Of a stretch of 5,485 nucleotides of DNA, positions 1 to 5,278 are shown one piece after another (within the stretch, counting starts at the first letter, position 1; each line of letters begins with the position of its first letter). Position numbers and translations under genes: made by a program. The notes under the pieces were generated by a model. It did no database searches, was not told the origin of the DNA, and saw only the letters and a program-made list of their open reading frames with translations. This DNA comes from Planctomycetota bacterium (GTDB lineage Bacteria > Planctomycetota > J058 > J103): positions 1-5,485 of the forward strand of contig RFJN01000062.1 of assembly GCA_003694875.1 (NCBI GenBank), written 5' to 3'.

Positions 1-42
1 CTTTGTCCGCCGCGTCGCCGCCGTGTGGACGCTCCCCGCGCG

Positions 43-897
43 TCACCGACCTGTAGGTGTGCGCCCACGCACAGCGGCCGCCGCGCCCGCCACGACGATA
101 GCCAACAGTCCGAGCACACGCGGCTCCGGCACCTCGACGCCGGCCGTCGCGGCGAGGTAGTGCGCCTGTACACGACTGGACGACAGCGCATGGCCATAGA
201 ACGCTGCCTCGTCGATCGCGCCGTTGAAGGAGTACCAGCCGCCGTTGCCTCCTTGCCACGCCGCGGTGTACCCCGTGCCGAACTGGGCGTATGTCATGCT
301 GAGGCGGTCCAACGTACCGGAACTCGTCCCGACGACTGCTCCGTCGAGATACATGGTCTGCTGGCCGGCACCACTGACGGCGATCACCACGTGGTGCCAA
401 ACACCGTCGTTCACCGCTGCTGTGGTGATGATCTGCGGCAGGTTCCAGAACTTGCCGCGCAGCAACCCCGCTGTGTCGACATACAGCGCCGGCACGTACT
501 CTCCCGGGATCGCGAAGGCTGGCGTGTTCTGGTACCCGAAGATCACCCCACCCGTCGTGGTCTGGAACCACGCCTCGACGGTGAACGAGCCCGTATTCCC
601 GTAGCGGTACGGAAAGTTCGGGATCGCAACATAATCGTCGATACCGTCCAAGCCCGCGGCGGTGTCACCGGCCACCGCACCCGGTACGCCGAGGCTGGGG
701 CCGTTCGTGTAGGTCCCGTTCTCCCCGTTGCCCGTCGCGTCCGAAGCGGTCGTTCCCGACGTCTCGCCCAGCCGCCACCACGCGTCGGGCGTGTCGGCGC
801 TCACCTCCTGCACGTACGTCGCGGCCATGGCCAAGGGCGCGACGGCAACCACACACGCGGCGGCTGCACCCCAGCACCGGAACGTCCGTGGGCCCAT
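43..897 (-). CDS. LamG-fold exported protein with PEP-CTERM sorting tail
   Basis: This 284-residue protein is probably exported and displayed on, or released from, the cell surface; its ligand is unknown. Residues 1-25 form a Sec signal peptide: basic start (R4, R7), Ala/Val-rich core, and a likely cleavage site after A23-M24-A25. Residues about 30-250 read as one LamG/concanavalin A-like jelly-roll domain. Typical landmarks are DAWWRLGE (38-45), GIDDYV (85-90), SFTVEAWF (104-111), GVWHHVV (165-171), MYLDG (182-186) and GAIDEAAFYGHAL (226-238). The C terminus has the PEP-CTERM layout: VPEP (256-259), a hydrophobic helix (about 261-276), then a basic tail (RGR at 277-279). In this family the tail is recognised by an exosortase and often goes with exopolysaccharide production; neither is encoded here. 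The ATG at 897 is preceded by AGGAG (903-907) with five bases between. It lies 158 bases downstream of puuD on the same strand, so co-transcription is possible but not required. Seven of its first 63 codons end in A or T, more than in puuD or tatD. Confidence 0.88.
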   Translation of the reverse strand: MGPRTFRCWGAAAACVVAVAPLAMAATYVQEVSADTPDAWWRLGETSGTTASDATGNGENGTYTNGPSLGVPGAVAGDTAAGLDGIDDYVAIPNFPYRYGNTGSFTVEAWFQTTTGGVIFGYQNTPAFAIPGEYVPALYVDTAGLLRGKFWNLPQIITTAAVNDGVWHHVVIAVSGAGQQTMYLDGAVVGTSSGTLDRLSMTYAQFGTGYTAAWQGGNGGWYSFNGAIDEAAFYGHALSSSRVQAHYLAATAGVEVPEPRVLGLLAIVVAGAAAAVRGRTPTGR

Positions 898-900
898 CGT

Positions 901-910
901 CTCTCCTCTC
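901..910 (-). promoter_or_regulatory. Ribosome binding site of the PEP-CTERM gene
   Basis: On the minus strand this reads as a purine-only stretch containing AGGAG (903-907), five bases before the ATG at 895-897. It supports that start, which also places the signal peptide exactly at the N terminus. Confidence 0.7.
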
Positions 911-921
911 GCTGTGCCCGG

Positions 922-938
922 TCAGGGCGTATTCCTGA
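922..938. repeat. Short inverted repeat in the PEP-CTERM leader
   Basis: TCAGG (922-926) and CCTGA (934-938) form a perfect 5-base inverted repeat with a 7-base spacer, 25 bases upstream of the PEP-CTERM start codon. It could be an operator half-site pair or a leader hairpin, but a match this short also arises by chance in GC-rich DNA. Confidence 0.25.
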
Positions 939-1010
939 GCCCACCCGAGGCGGCCCCTGCGGGGGCGAACACCCGTACGGGCTCGCGGTTCGAAGACAAA
1001 CCGGCACCCG

Positions 1011-1039
1011 AGTCTAGGATGGGGATCAGGACGCGTCGA
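1011..1039 (-). promoter_or_regulatory. Possible sigma-70-type promoter for the PEP-CTERM gene
   Basis: On the minus strand TCGACG (1034-1039, four of six matches to TTGACA) is followed after 17 bases by TAGACT (1011-1016, four of six matches to TATAAT). It lies between the puuD stop and the PEP-CTERM start. Spacing is ideal but both hexamers are imperfect, so this is a weak prediction. Confidence 0.25.
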
Positions 1040-1055
1040 CACGAAGCTTCCAGTC

Positions 1056-2255
1056 TTACCGATCGATATGCGCGCCCTGCTCGATCCAGGCGCCGATCAG
1101 CGCGCGCTCCTCGTCGGTCATGCCGGTCTTGTTGCCGAAGGGCATGGTGCGGGTCTGCACCGCCCGGACGAGGATCCGCGGCGCGCGCGCGGCGATCTGC
1201 TCGGGCGTGTCGAACATCACCCCCGCCTGCGCCTGGCGGAACACGTCGTCGGTCGGCTGCCGCGAGTGGCACGGCAGACACCGCCGCCCGATGATCGACT
1301 GCACCTCGGCGAACGACACCGTGCGCGTCACCGCGGGCAGCCCCGCACGAGCGACCGGGTGCGGGCGCGTCACGTACGCGAGCGCCGCCATGGCGAGCGC
1401 CGCCACCGGCAGCACCCACGCCGCGTGCCGCCGCATGTGCCGCACGTTGAAGTAGTGCCGCACCCCCATGCCGACCGCCGTCAGCCCCGCGAGCACCGCC
1501 CAGTTCTCCGGGCTGCCGTAGGTGCTCGGGAAGTGGTTGCTGATCATCACGAACAGCACCGGCAGCGTCATGTAGTTGTTGTGCCGCGAGCGCTGCGCCC
1601 CCGCCCGTCCCTTCGCCGGATCGGGCGGGCGGCCCGCCCGCGCCGCCTCCACCATGGCGCGCTGGCCGGGAATGATCACGAAGAAGACGTTGGCGGCCAT
1701 GCAGGTGCCGAGCATCGCCCCCACGTGCATGTAGGCCGCGCGCCCGCTGAGCACGTGCGTGAGACCGTAGGCGAGCGCTGCCACGAGCACGTAGCCCGTG
1801 ATCGCGAACGCCACCCCGTGCTCGACCAGACGCGTCCGACACAGCCGGTCGTAGACGATCCAGCCGAGCAGCAGCGTCCCGAGCCCGATCCCGATCGCGG
1901 TGCCGCTCGAGATGTCGGCCACCGCGGGGTCGATCATGATGGCGCGCGCGTTGTGGTAGTACACGATCCCGAGCAGCAGGAAGCCCGTGATCCAGGTGAA
2001 GTACGCCTCCCACTTGAACCAGTGCAGCCGCTCGGGGATCCGCTTCGGCGCCACCTTGTACTTCTCGAGGTAGTAGAAGCCGCCGCCGTGCACCGCCCAC
2101 AGCTCTCCGGCGATCTCGTCGCGCACCTTCGCCTCGCGATCGAGCCGGTTCTCGAGCCAGTTGAAGTAGAAGCTCGCGCCGATCCACGCCACCCCCACGG
2201 TGAAGTGGATCCAGCGGACGGTGAGGTTGAGCCATTCGGCGACGTGTGGCGGCAT
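1056..2255 (-). CDS. puuD: Membrane urate oxidase (urate hydroxylase) with cytochrome c domain
   Basis: Members of this family oxidise urate to 5-hydroxyisourate at the inner membrane and hand electrons to their own haem c domain instead of reducing O2 to H2O2. The 399-residue product has about eight hydrophobic helices (roughly 12-33, 84-103, 117-135, 147-167, 175-196, 229-241, 251-267 and 279-296). These are linked by characteristic motifs such as HGGGFY (56-61), SRHNNYMTLPVLF (223-235) and SNHFP (239-243). A soluble C-terminal cytochrome c domain follows: haem attachment C326-L-P-C329-H330, and a probable distal ligand M371 in TRTMPFGN. Both halves look complete and the length suits the family. 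The ATG at 2255 is chosen because a strong Shine-Dalgarno run lies just upstream and WLNLTVRWIHF is the expected N terminus; an ATG at 2339 would add 28 residues that look unlike protein. It is divergent from tatD. No transthyretin-like HIU hydrolase, OHCU decarboxylase, xanthine dehydrogenase or allantoinase gene is in view, so its in vivo pathway is inferred from family alone. Confidence 0.9.
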   Translation of the reverse strand: MPPHVAEWLNLTVRWIHFTVGVAWIGASFYFNWLENRLDREAKVRDEIAGELWAVHGGGFYYLEKYKVAPKRIPERLHWFKWEAYFTWITGFLLLGIVYYHNARAIMIDPAVADISSGTAIGIGLGTLLLGWIVYDRLCRTRLVEHGVAFAITGYVLVAALAYGLTHVLSGRAAYMHVGAMLGTCMAANVFFVIIPGQRAMVEAARAGRPPDPAKGRAGAQRSRHNNYMTLPVLFVMISNHFPSTYGSPENWAVLAGLTAVGMGVRHYFNVRHMRRHAAWVLPVAALAMAALAYVTRPHPVARAGLPAVTRTVSFAEVQSIIGRRCLPCHSRQPTDDVFRQAQAGVMFDTPEQIAARAPRILVRAVQTRTMPFGNKTGMTDEERALIGAWIEQGAHIDR

Positions 2256-2256
2256 G

Positions 2257-2267
2257 CCCCCTCCCTC
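2257..2267 (-). promoter_or_regulatory. Ribosome binding site deciding the puuD start
   Basis: On the minus strand this reads GAGGGAGGGG, immediately followed by one C and the ATG at 2253-2255. The GGGAGG core (2260-2265) leaves a four-base gap. This strong site favours the 399-residue start over the ATG 84 bases upstream. Confidence 0.7.
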
Positions 2268-2330
2268 GATCGCTCGACTCGACGAGGCGCAACCGTATCG
2301 CGTCGATCCGCCCCGGGCAAGACGCCACCC

Positions 2331-2358
2331 TTGCGCCACGCCGCGGCTGCGCTACCCT
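2331..2358 (+). promoter_or_regulatory. Possible promoter for tatD in the divergent gap
   Basis: TTGCGC (2331-2336) is followed after 16 bases by TACCCT (2353-2358), 31 bases before the tatD ATG. The 133-base gap between the puuD and tatD starts must hold promoters for both genes unless each is driven from further away. This is the best candidate seen for the plus strand, and no convincing partner was found for puuD. The hexamers are poor matches to consensus. Confidence 0.28.
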
Positions 2359-2374
2359 TCGCCCCGAACGCTGC

Positions 2375-2381
2375 AGGGGAG
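2375..2381 (+). promoter_or_regulatory. Ribosome binding site of tatD
   Basis: AGGGGAG lies seven bases before the ATG at 2389-2391 and fixes the start of a frame that is open much further upstream, through the antisense of puuD. Confidence 0.65.
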
Positions 2382-2388
2382 CCCGTCC

Positions 2389-3207
2389 ATGCTGATCGAC
2401 ACCCACGCCCACGTGAGCGATCCCAAGTTCAACCCCGACCGCGACGAGGTGCTCGCGCGCGCCGAGGCGGCCGGCATCGGGGCGATCGTGGACGTGGGCA
2501 CGTGTCTGCGCACCTCGCGCCGCGCGCTGCGGCTCGCCGCGGCCCACCCGCGCGTGTGGGCCGTGGTGGGTCTGCACCCCTACGAGGGCGACGACTGGAA
2601 CGAGCAGACGATCGAGCAGCTCGAACGGCTCGCCCGCGAGCCACGGGTGGTGGCGCTCGGCGAGATGGGGTTCGACTTCTACCGCGACCGTGCGAGCGAG
2701 GCCGGCCAGCGGGCGCTCTTTCGCGCCCAGCTCGAGCTCGCCGCACGCCTCGATCTGCCGGTGGTGCTGCACCTGCGTTCGGCGCGCGACGCCGAACGCG
2801 GCGGCACCGGCGACGCCTACGCCGCCGCACGCCGCGAACTCGCGCACTTCGGCGGCCGGATCCGCGGGATCGCGCACTGCTTCGGCTCCGATCGCGACGA
2901 CGCGCTCGCCATGTGCGAGGCGGGGCTGCACGTGAGCTTCGCCGGCAACGTCACCTACCCGCGCAACGAGCCGCTGCGCGAGGCGGCGCGGGCGGTGCCG
3001 CTCGAGCGGCTGCTCGTCGAGACCGACTGCCCCTACCTCGCGCCCCAGCCGGTGCGCGGCAAGCGCAACGAGCCCGCCCACGTGGCGCACACCGCCCGCG
3101 CGATCGCCGAGGCGCGGGGGCTCGCGTTCGCGTCGCTCGCGCGTGCGAGCACCGCCAACGCCTGCGCGCTGTTCGGCTTCGAGCCGCCGGCGCTCGCGCA
3201 CGGTTGA
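2389..3207 (+). CDS. tatD: TatD-family metal-dependent hydrolase (probable DNase)
   Basis: TatD enzymes are cytosolic TIM-barrel amidohydrolase-superfamily nucleases with a two-metal centre, acting as 3'-5' DNases and in some cases as D-aminoacyl-tRNA deacylases. All expected ligands are present in the 272-residue product: H6 and H8 in DTHAHV, H63 in GLHPYE, E92 in GEMGFDFYRD, H128 in VVLHLR, H163 in IAHCFG and D213 in ETDCPYLAP. The RGKRNEPAHV segment (223-232) is also a family hallmark. Length is normal (about 260-270). The ATG at 2389 follows AGGGGAG (2375-2381) with seven bases between, and MLIDTHAH is the canonical N terminus; the frame stays open to 2200 but the extra residues are not TatD-like. 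It is monocistronic here, divergent from puuD and convergent with the DUF4276 gene. Third codon positions are strongly G/C (only 3 of the first 63 codons end in A or T), as expected of a native core gene. TatD paralogues such as YcfH/YjjV cannot be told apart without a tree. Confidence 0.93.
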   Translation: MLIDTHAHVSDPKFNPDRDEVLARAEAAGIGAIVDVGTCLRTSRRALRLAAAHPRVWAVVGLHPYEGDDWNEQTIEQLERLAREPRVVALGEMGFDFYRDRASEAGQRALFRAQLELAARLDLPVVLHLRSARDAERGGTGDAYAAARRELAHFGGRIRGIAHCFGSDRDDALAMCEAGLHVSFAGNVTYPRNEPLREAARAVPLERLLVETDCPYLAPQPVRGKRNEPAHVAHTARAIAEARGLAFASLARASTANACALFGFEPPALAHG

Positions 3208-3246
3208 GCGAGACCGCTGCCGCCGCGCGCAGACGGGGGGACACCC

Positions 3247-3265
3247 ACGGCCACGCATGGTCCGT
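3247..3265. terminator. Candidate hairpin between convergent tatD and DUF4276 genes
   Basis: The 7-base arm ACGGCCA (3247-3253) pairs with TGG-CCGT (3258-3265) around a four-base loop (3254-3257), with one bulged T at 3261. It sits mid-way in the 90-base gap between two convergent stop codons, where a shared bidirectional terminator would be expected. Neither side has a T tract, so intrinsic termination would be weak. Confidence 0.3.
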
Positions 3266-3297
3266 CGTCGTCGATCGGCTTGCTGCCCCGCCGCGGC

Positions 3298-3912
3298 TCA
3301 CTCCGGATACACCTCGCCCGCACCGGCTCGCCCCAGAAACCGCAGTGCGCGTTCGAGCGTGCCGAAACACGGCACCCCCGCGGTGCGCACGGTCTCGAGA
3401 TCGAGCTTCCGCGTCCACTCGAGTTGCTGGATCGTGGGCTTGTAGCTCTTGCCCGCTGGAAGCTGCCTCGACAACCACTCCTTCACACCGCGGCGGGCCT
3501 CCCAGCCGGCATTCCAGGGAGGGAGTCCCAGCCGGTCGAGACAGGGCAGGAACAGCACTTCGTACTCCGGATGCAGTAGCACGTAAGCGGTCGGGAACGG
3601 CAACGAGAGCGTGCGCAGCCGCCCGGCAAACGCCGGAGCGATCTCCCGCGGACAGCCATCGTCCTCGTCGCGAAGGATCAACAGGGCCGCCGCGTCCGTT
3701 CGGGTGCGCACCCACTCGGCCGCCTGCCGCACACCTCCGCGACCTCGCCGCCCACCCTCCCAGCGGTCGAGATTCTTCCACCGCAGCGGGTGCCGCCACG
3801 GCACCAGGAAACCGACGTCCCGCGACAGACGCGCTATGAGGTTGCCCGCGGCTTCGACCTCCCCGTGCCCCTCCACGAGCAGATAGGCCTTGTGCCGCTG
3901 TGGCCCGGCCAC
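3298..3912 (-). CDS. DUF4276 family protein, TOPRIM-like partner of the ATPase
   Basis: This 204-residue protein matches the DUF4276 pattern. Visible elements in order: a first strand with AYLLVEGHGEVE (9-20), a strand and turn with LLILRDEDDGCP (77-88), then YVLLHPEYEVLFLP (110-123), and a final segment with WTRKLDLETVRT (166-177) followed by CFGTLERALRFL (182-193). The acidic order E14/E18, D82-x-D84 and E116-x-E118 resembles the metal site of TOPRIM nucleases; this is an inference from motif layout. Family members are typically encoded next to a RecF/ABC-like ATPase, as here. The start is taken as the GTG at 3912, one base after the ATPase stop (TAG-C-GTG), with GAGG (3919-3922) six bases upstream. 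An in-frame ATG at 3951 would add 13 residues and overlap the ATPase. Twelve of its first 63 codons end in A or T, the highest of the genes sampled. Biochemical function is unknown; a nuclease or other effector controlled by the ATPase is most likely. Confidence 0.82.
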   Translation of the reverse strand: MAGPQRHKAYLLVEGHGEVEAAGNLIARLSRDVGFLVPWRHPLRWKNLDRWEGGRRGRGGVRQAAEWVRTRTDAAALLILRDEDDGCPREIAPAFAGRLRTLSLPFPTAYVLLHPEYEVLFLPCLDRLGLPPWNAGWEARRGVKEWLSRQLPAGKSYKPTIQQLEWTRKLDLETVRTAGVPCFGTLERALRFLGRAGAGEVYPE

Positions 3913-3913
3913 G

Positions 3914-5098
3914 CTACGCCTCGCTGTCACGAGAACCGCAACCGGACACACCCGCGCGATCCGCGCCGTCGTGCTCCCACGCGCCCGAACTCAGGAGGTC
4001 TCCGAGCTGGAACAGCCCCTGCCGCACCGCGTCGAGCTGCGCCGCGTCCACGGCACGCACCACCGTGGCTCCGTCTTGCCGCTGCACCGCGAGAACCGTG
4101 GCATGCTCGGGGGAAACGAGATCGAGCAACTCCGGGCTATGGGTCGTCACCAGCAGTTGCGAACGTTGCGCCGCCTCGCGCAGGAAATCGTACACGACCG
4201 GCAGCACCCCCGGGTGGACCGTGATTTCGGGCTCTTCGATCCCGAGCAGCGCCAGCGGCGGCTGCTGCAGAAGCGCGGTCAGAAGCCCTGCCACGCGAAG
4301 GGTTCCGTCCGACTGCGCCCCGGCGTCGAGCCAGCGCTCCCTCTTGCGAGCCCGGTCTTCGCTGCGGTGCAGGAACTCGACAACGAGATGGCTCGCGGCC
4401 ATCCGCACCCGCACGTCGTCGATGTCGTTCGTCACCCGACGCAGCGCCGCAACGAGTTCCCTTCTCTCGTCGCCTCCCCGCTCGAGCAACTGCTTGAGGA
4501 TCGACGCCCAGTTCTCGCCGTGCGCACGCATGGGGCGTCTCGCGTCAAACTTCTGCGGCACGCCGAGTCGGTCGGGGAAGATCGAGTAGACCGCCATGTC
4601 GGCACAGCCGTCGTACAGCGGTCGCAGGTGCTCGCTCCCCCCCAGCGCCGTCAATGCAAGCGACTGCGGGTCGATGCGCGGCGACAGTCCGAGCCCCCGG
4701 TCCGACCAGACGTCCTCTTCGCGTTCGAACGAGACCCACGCATGTCGTTCGCCCCGCCGTACCCCCCCTCGTTCCTTCTTCACGCGATAGTCGCGCTCGC
4801 TGTCGCTCGCGAGTTCGAAAGCGTACCAGCCTTGCCCGTCCTCCCAGCGCCACTGCAACTCGACCCGCACGTTGCGGGGTCGACCGCGGCTGTGCCGACG
4901 CACGGCCCCGATGCCATTGCGTACCGCAACCGCCTGCGGCAGACCCGAGACCACCGCGTCGCGCACGAACGCCACGACGTCGAGCACATTCGACTTGCCC
5001 GACGCGTTCGGCCCCACGAGAAACGTGAGCCGTCCCGGCATGATGGAGACGTCCGAGCCGAGACTTCGGAAGTTCGCGACCTTCAGCGCCTGCAGCAC
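3914..5098 (-). CDS. AAA/ABC-type ATPase (RecF/OLD-like), partner of DUF4276
   Basis: This 394-residue soluble ATPase belongs to the RecF/SMC-like predicted ATPases (AAA_15/AAA_21 type). Visible motifs: N-terminal LQALKVANFRSLG (2-14); Walker A GPNASGKS (29-36); a Q/charged middle region with WVSFEREEDVW (121-131) and HGENWASILKQLLER (193-207); an ABC-signature-like SDGTLR (263-268); Walker B LALLGIEEPE (282-291) with E288/E289; the following H295; and the switch histidine H320 in TTHSPELLD. After H320 the tail LFQLGDLLSSGAW (362-374) resembles the end of ATPases that pair with DUF4276. No nuclease domain is fused, unlike OLD or GajA. The GTG at 5098 is chosen because VLQALKVANF is the usual N terminus and AGGGAGAGG (5104-5112) sits five bases upstream; a GTG at 5119, seven codons earlier, is the alternative. 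Its stop is one base from the DUF4276 start, implying translational coupling. Family members load or gate nucleases, repair DNA or act in phage defence; the role here is inferred. Nine of the first 63 codons end in A or T. Confidence 0.88.
   Translation of the reverse strand: MLQALKVANFRSLGSDVSIMPGRLTFLVGPNASGKSNVLDVVAFVRDAVVSGLPQAVAVRNGIGAVRRHSRGRPRNVRVELQWRWEDGQGWYAFELASDSERDYRVKKERGGVRRGERHAWVSFEREEDVWSDRGLGLSPRIDPQSLALTALGGSEHLRPLYDGCADMAVYSIFPDRLGVPQKFDARRPMRAHGENWASILKQLLERGGDERRELVAALRRVTNDIDDVRVRMAASHLVVEFLHRSEDRARKRERWLDAGAQSDGTLRVAGLLTALLQQPPLALLGIEEPEITVHPGVLPVVYDFLREAAQRSQLLVTTHSPELLDLVSPEHATVLAVQRQDGATVVRAVDAAQLDAVRQGLFQLGDLLSSGAWEHDGADRAGVSGCGSRDSEA
3919..3922 (-). promoter_or_regulatory. 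Weak ribosome binding site deciding the DUF4276 start
   Basis: GAGG on the minus strand lies inside the last codons of the ATPase gene, six bases before the GTG at 3910-3912. Being short, it probably works with ribosomes finishing the ATPase, so the second protein would be made in proportion to the first. Confidence 0.45.
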
Positions 5099-5103
5099 GT
5101 ACA

Positions 5104-5112
5104 CCTCTCCCT
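5104..5112 (-). promoter_or_regulatory. Ribosome binding site deciding the ATPase start
   Basis: AGGGAGAGG on the minus strand ends five bases before the GTG at 5096-5098. It lies downstream of the other candidate start (GTG at 5117-5119, which has its own G-rich stretch at about 5125-5131). This favours the shorter ATPase whose N terminus matches the family. Confidence 0.5.
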
Positions 5113-5135
5113 GTCCCACCGCGCCCCCTCGCTTC

Positions 5136-5141
5136 AGTGTA
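5136..5141 (-). promoter_or_regulatory. Possible -10 element of the ATPase-DUF4276 cassette
   Basis: TACACT on the minus strand (four of six matches to TATAAT, with the most conserved first, second and last bases) stands out in this GC-rich gap. It would start a transcript near 5129, about 30 bases before the GTG at 5098 but only about 10 before the GTG at 5119. No clear -35 hexamer was seen at 16-19 bases. It suggests the cassette has its own promoter separate from the Nudix gene. Confidence 0.35.
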
Positions 5142-5175
5142 CCCGTCCGTCGCGTGCCGACGAAGCAGGGACCCT

Positions 5176-5190
5176 ACCGCGTACAGCGGT
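5176..5190. repeat. Short inverted repeat between the Nudix gene and the cassette
   Basis: ACCGC (5176-5180) and GCGGT (5186-5190) form a perfect 5-base inverted repeat around GTACA. It lies 35 bases upstream of the candidate -10 of the ATPase gene and about 90 bases after the Nudix stop. It could be an operator or a weak terminator without a T tract, or chance. Confidence 0.25.
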
Positions 5191-5278
5191 GCACGTCACG
5201 GCAGCGCATTCTGCTCTCGGCCCGGACGCACCTGCCCGGCGGTCTGCGCGAACACCGGCGCTGCCCTCTTGTCCGTCG

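Noticed and set aside
5..30. Possible stem GTCCGC/GTGGAC downstream of the PEP-CTERM stop
   Set aside because: The loop is 14 bases, one pair is a G-T wobble, and there is no T tract in the direction of transcription, so it was not called a terminator.
953..966. GCCCC-TGCG-GGGGC hairpin between puuD and the PEP-CTERM gene
   Set aside because: A five-pair GC stem without a T tract about 90 bases after the puuD stop and inside the likely leader of the next gene is too common in this base composition to call.
2256..2339. N-terminal extension of puuD from the ATG at 2339
   Set aside because: The 28 extra residues look unlike the family, lie over the likely promoter region, and a much better ribosome site precedes the ATG at 2255.
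2200..2388. N-terminal extension of tatD from the ATG at 2200
   Set aside because: It would overlap the start of puuD on the other strand, and the canonical MLIDTHAH start with a good ribosome site is at 2389.
922..3258. Long minus-strand open frame spanning puuD and the antisense of tatD
   Set aside because: It is in a different frame from puuD, is Arg/Ala/Gly-rich with no family motif, and would require tatD and puuD to be non-coding.
1068..3839. Very long plus-strand open frame running opposite puuD, across tatD and opposite DUF4276
   Set aside because: It is low-complexity, Arg/His/Pro/Ala-rich with no recognisable domain, and it overlaps three convincing genes in other frames. Long stop-free antisense frames are expected at this GC content.
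3913..3951. ATG start at 3951 for the DUF4276 gene
   Set aside because: It adds 13 residues before the conserved first strand and overlaps the ATPase by 38 bases. The GTG at 3912 has a ribosome site and gives the usual N terminus. Not fully excluded.
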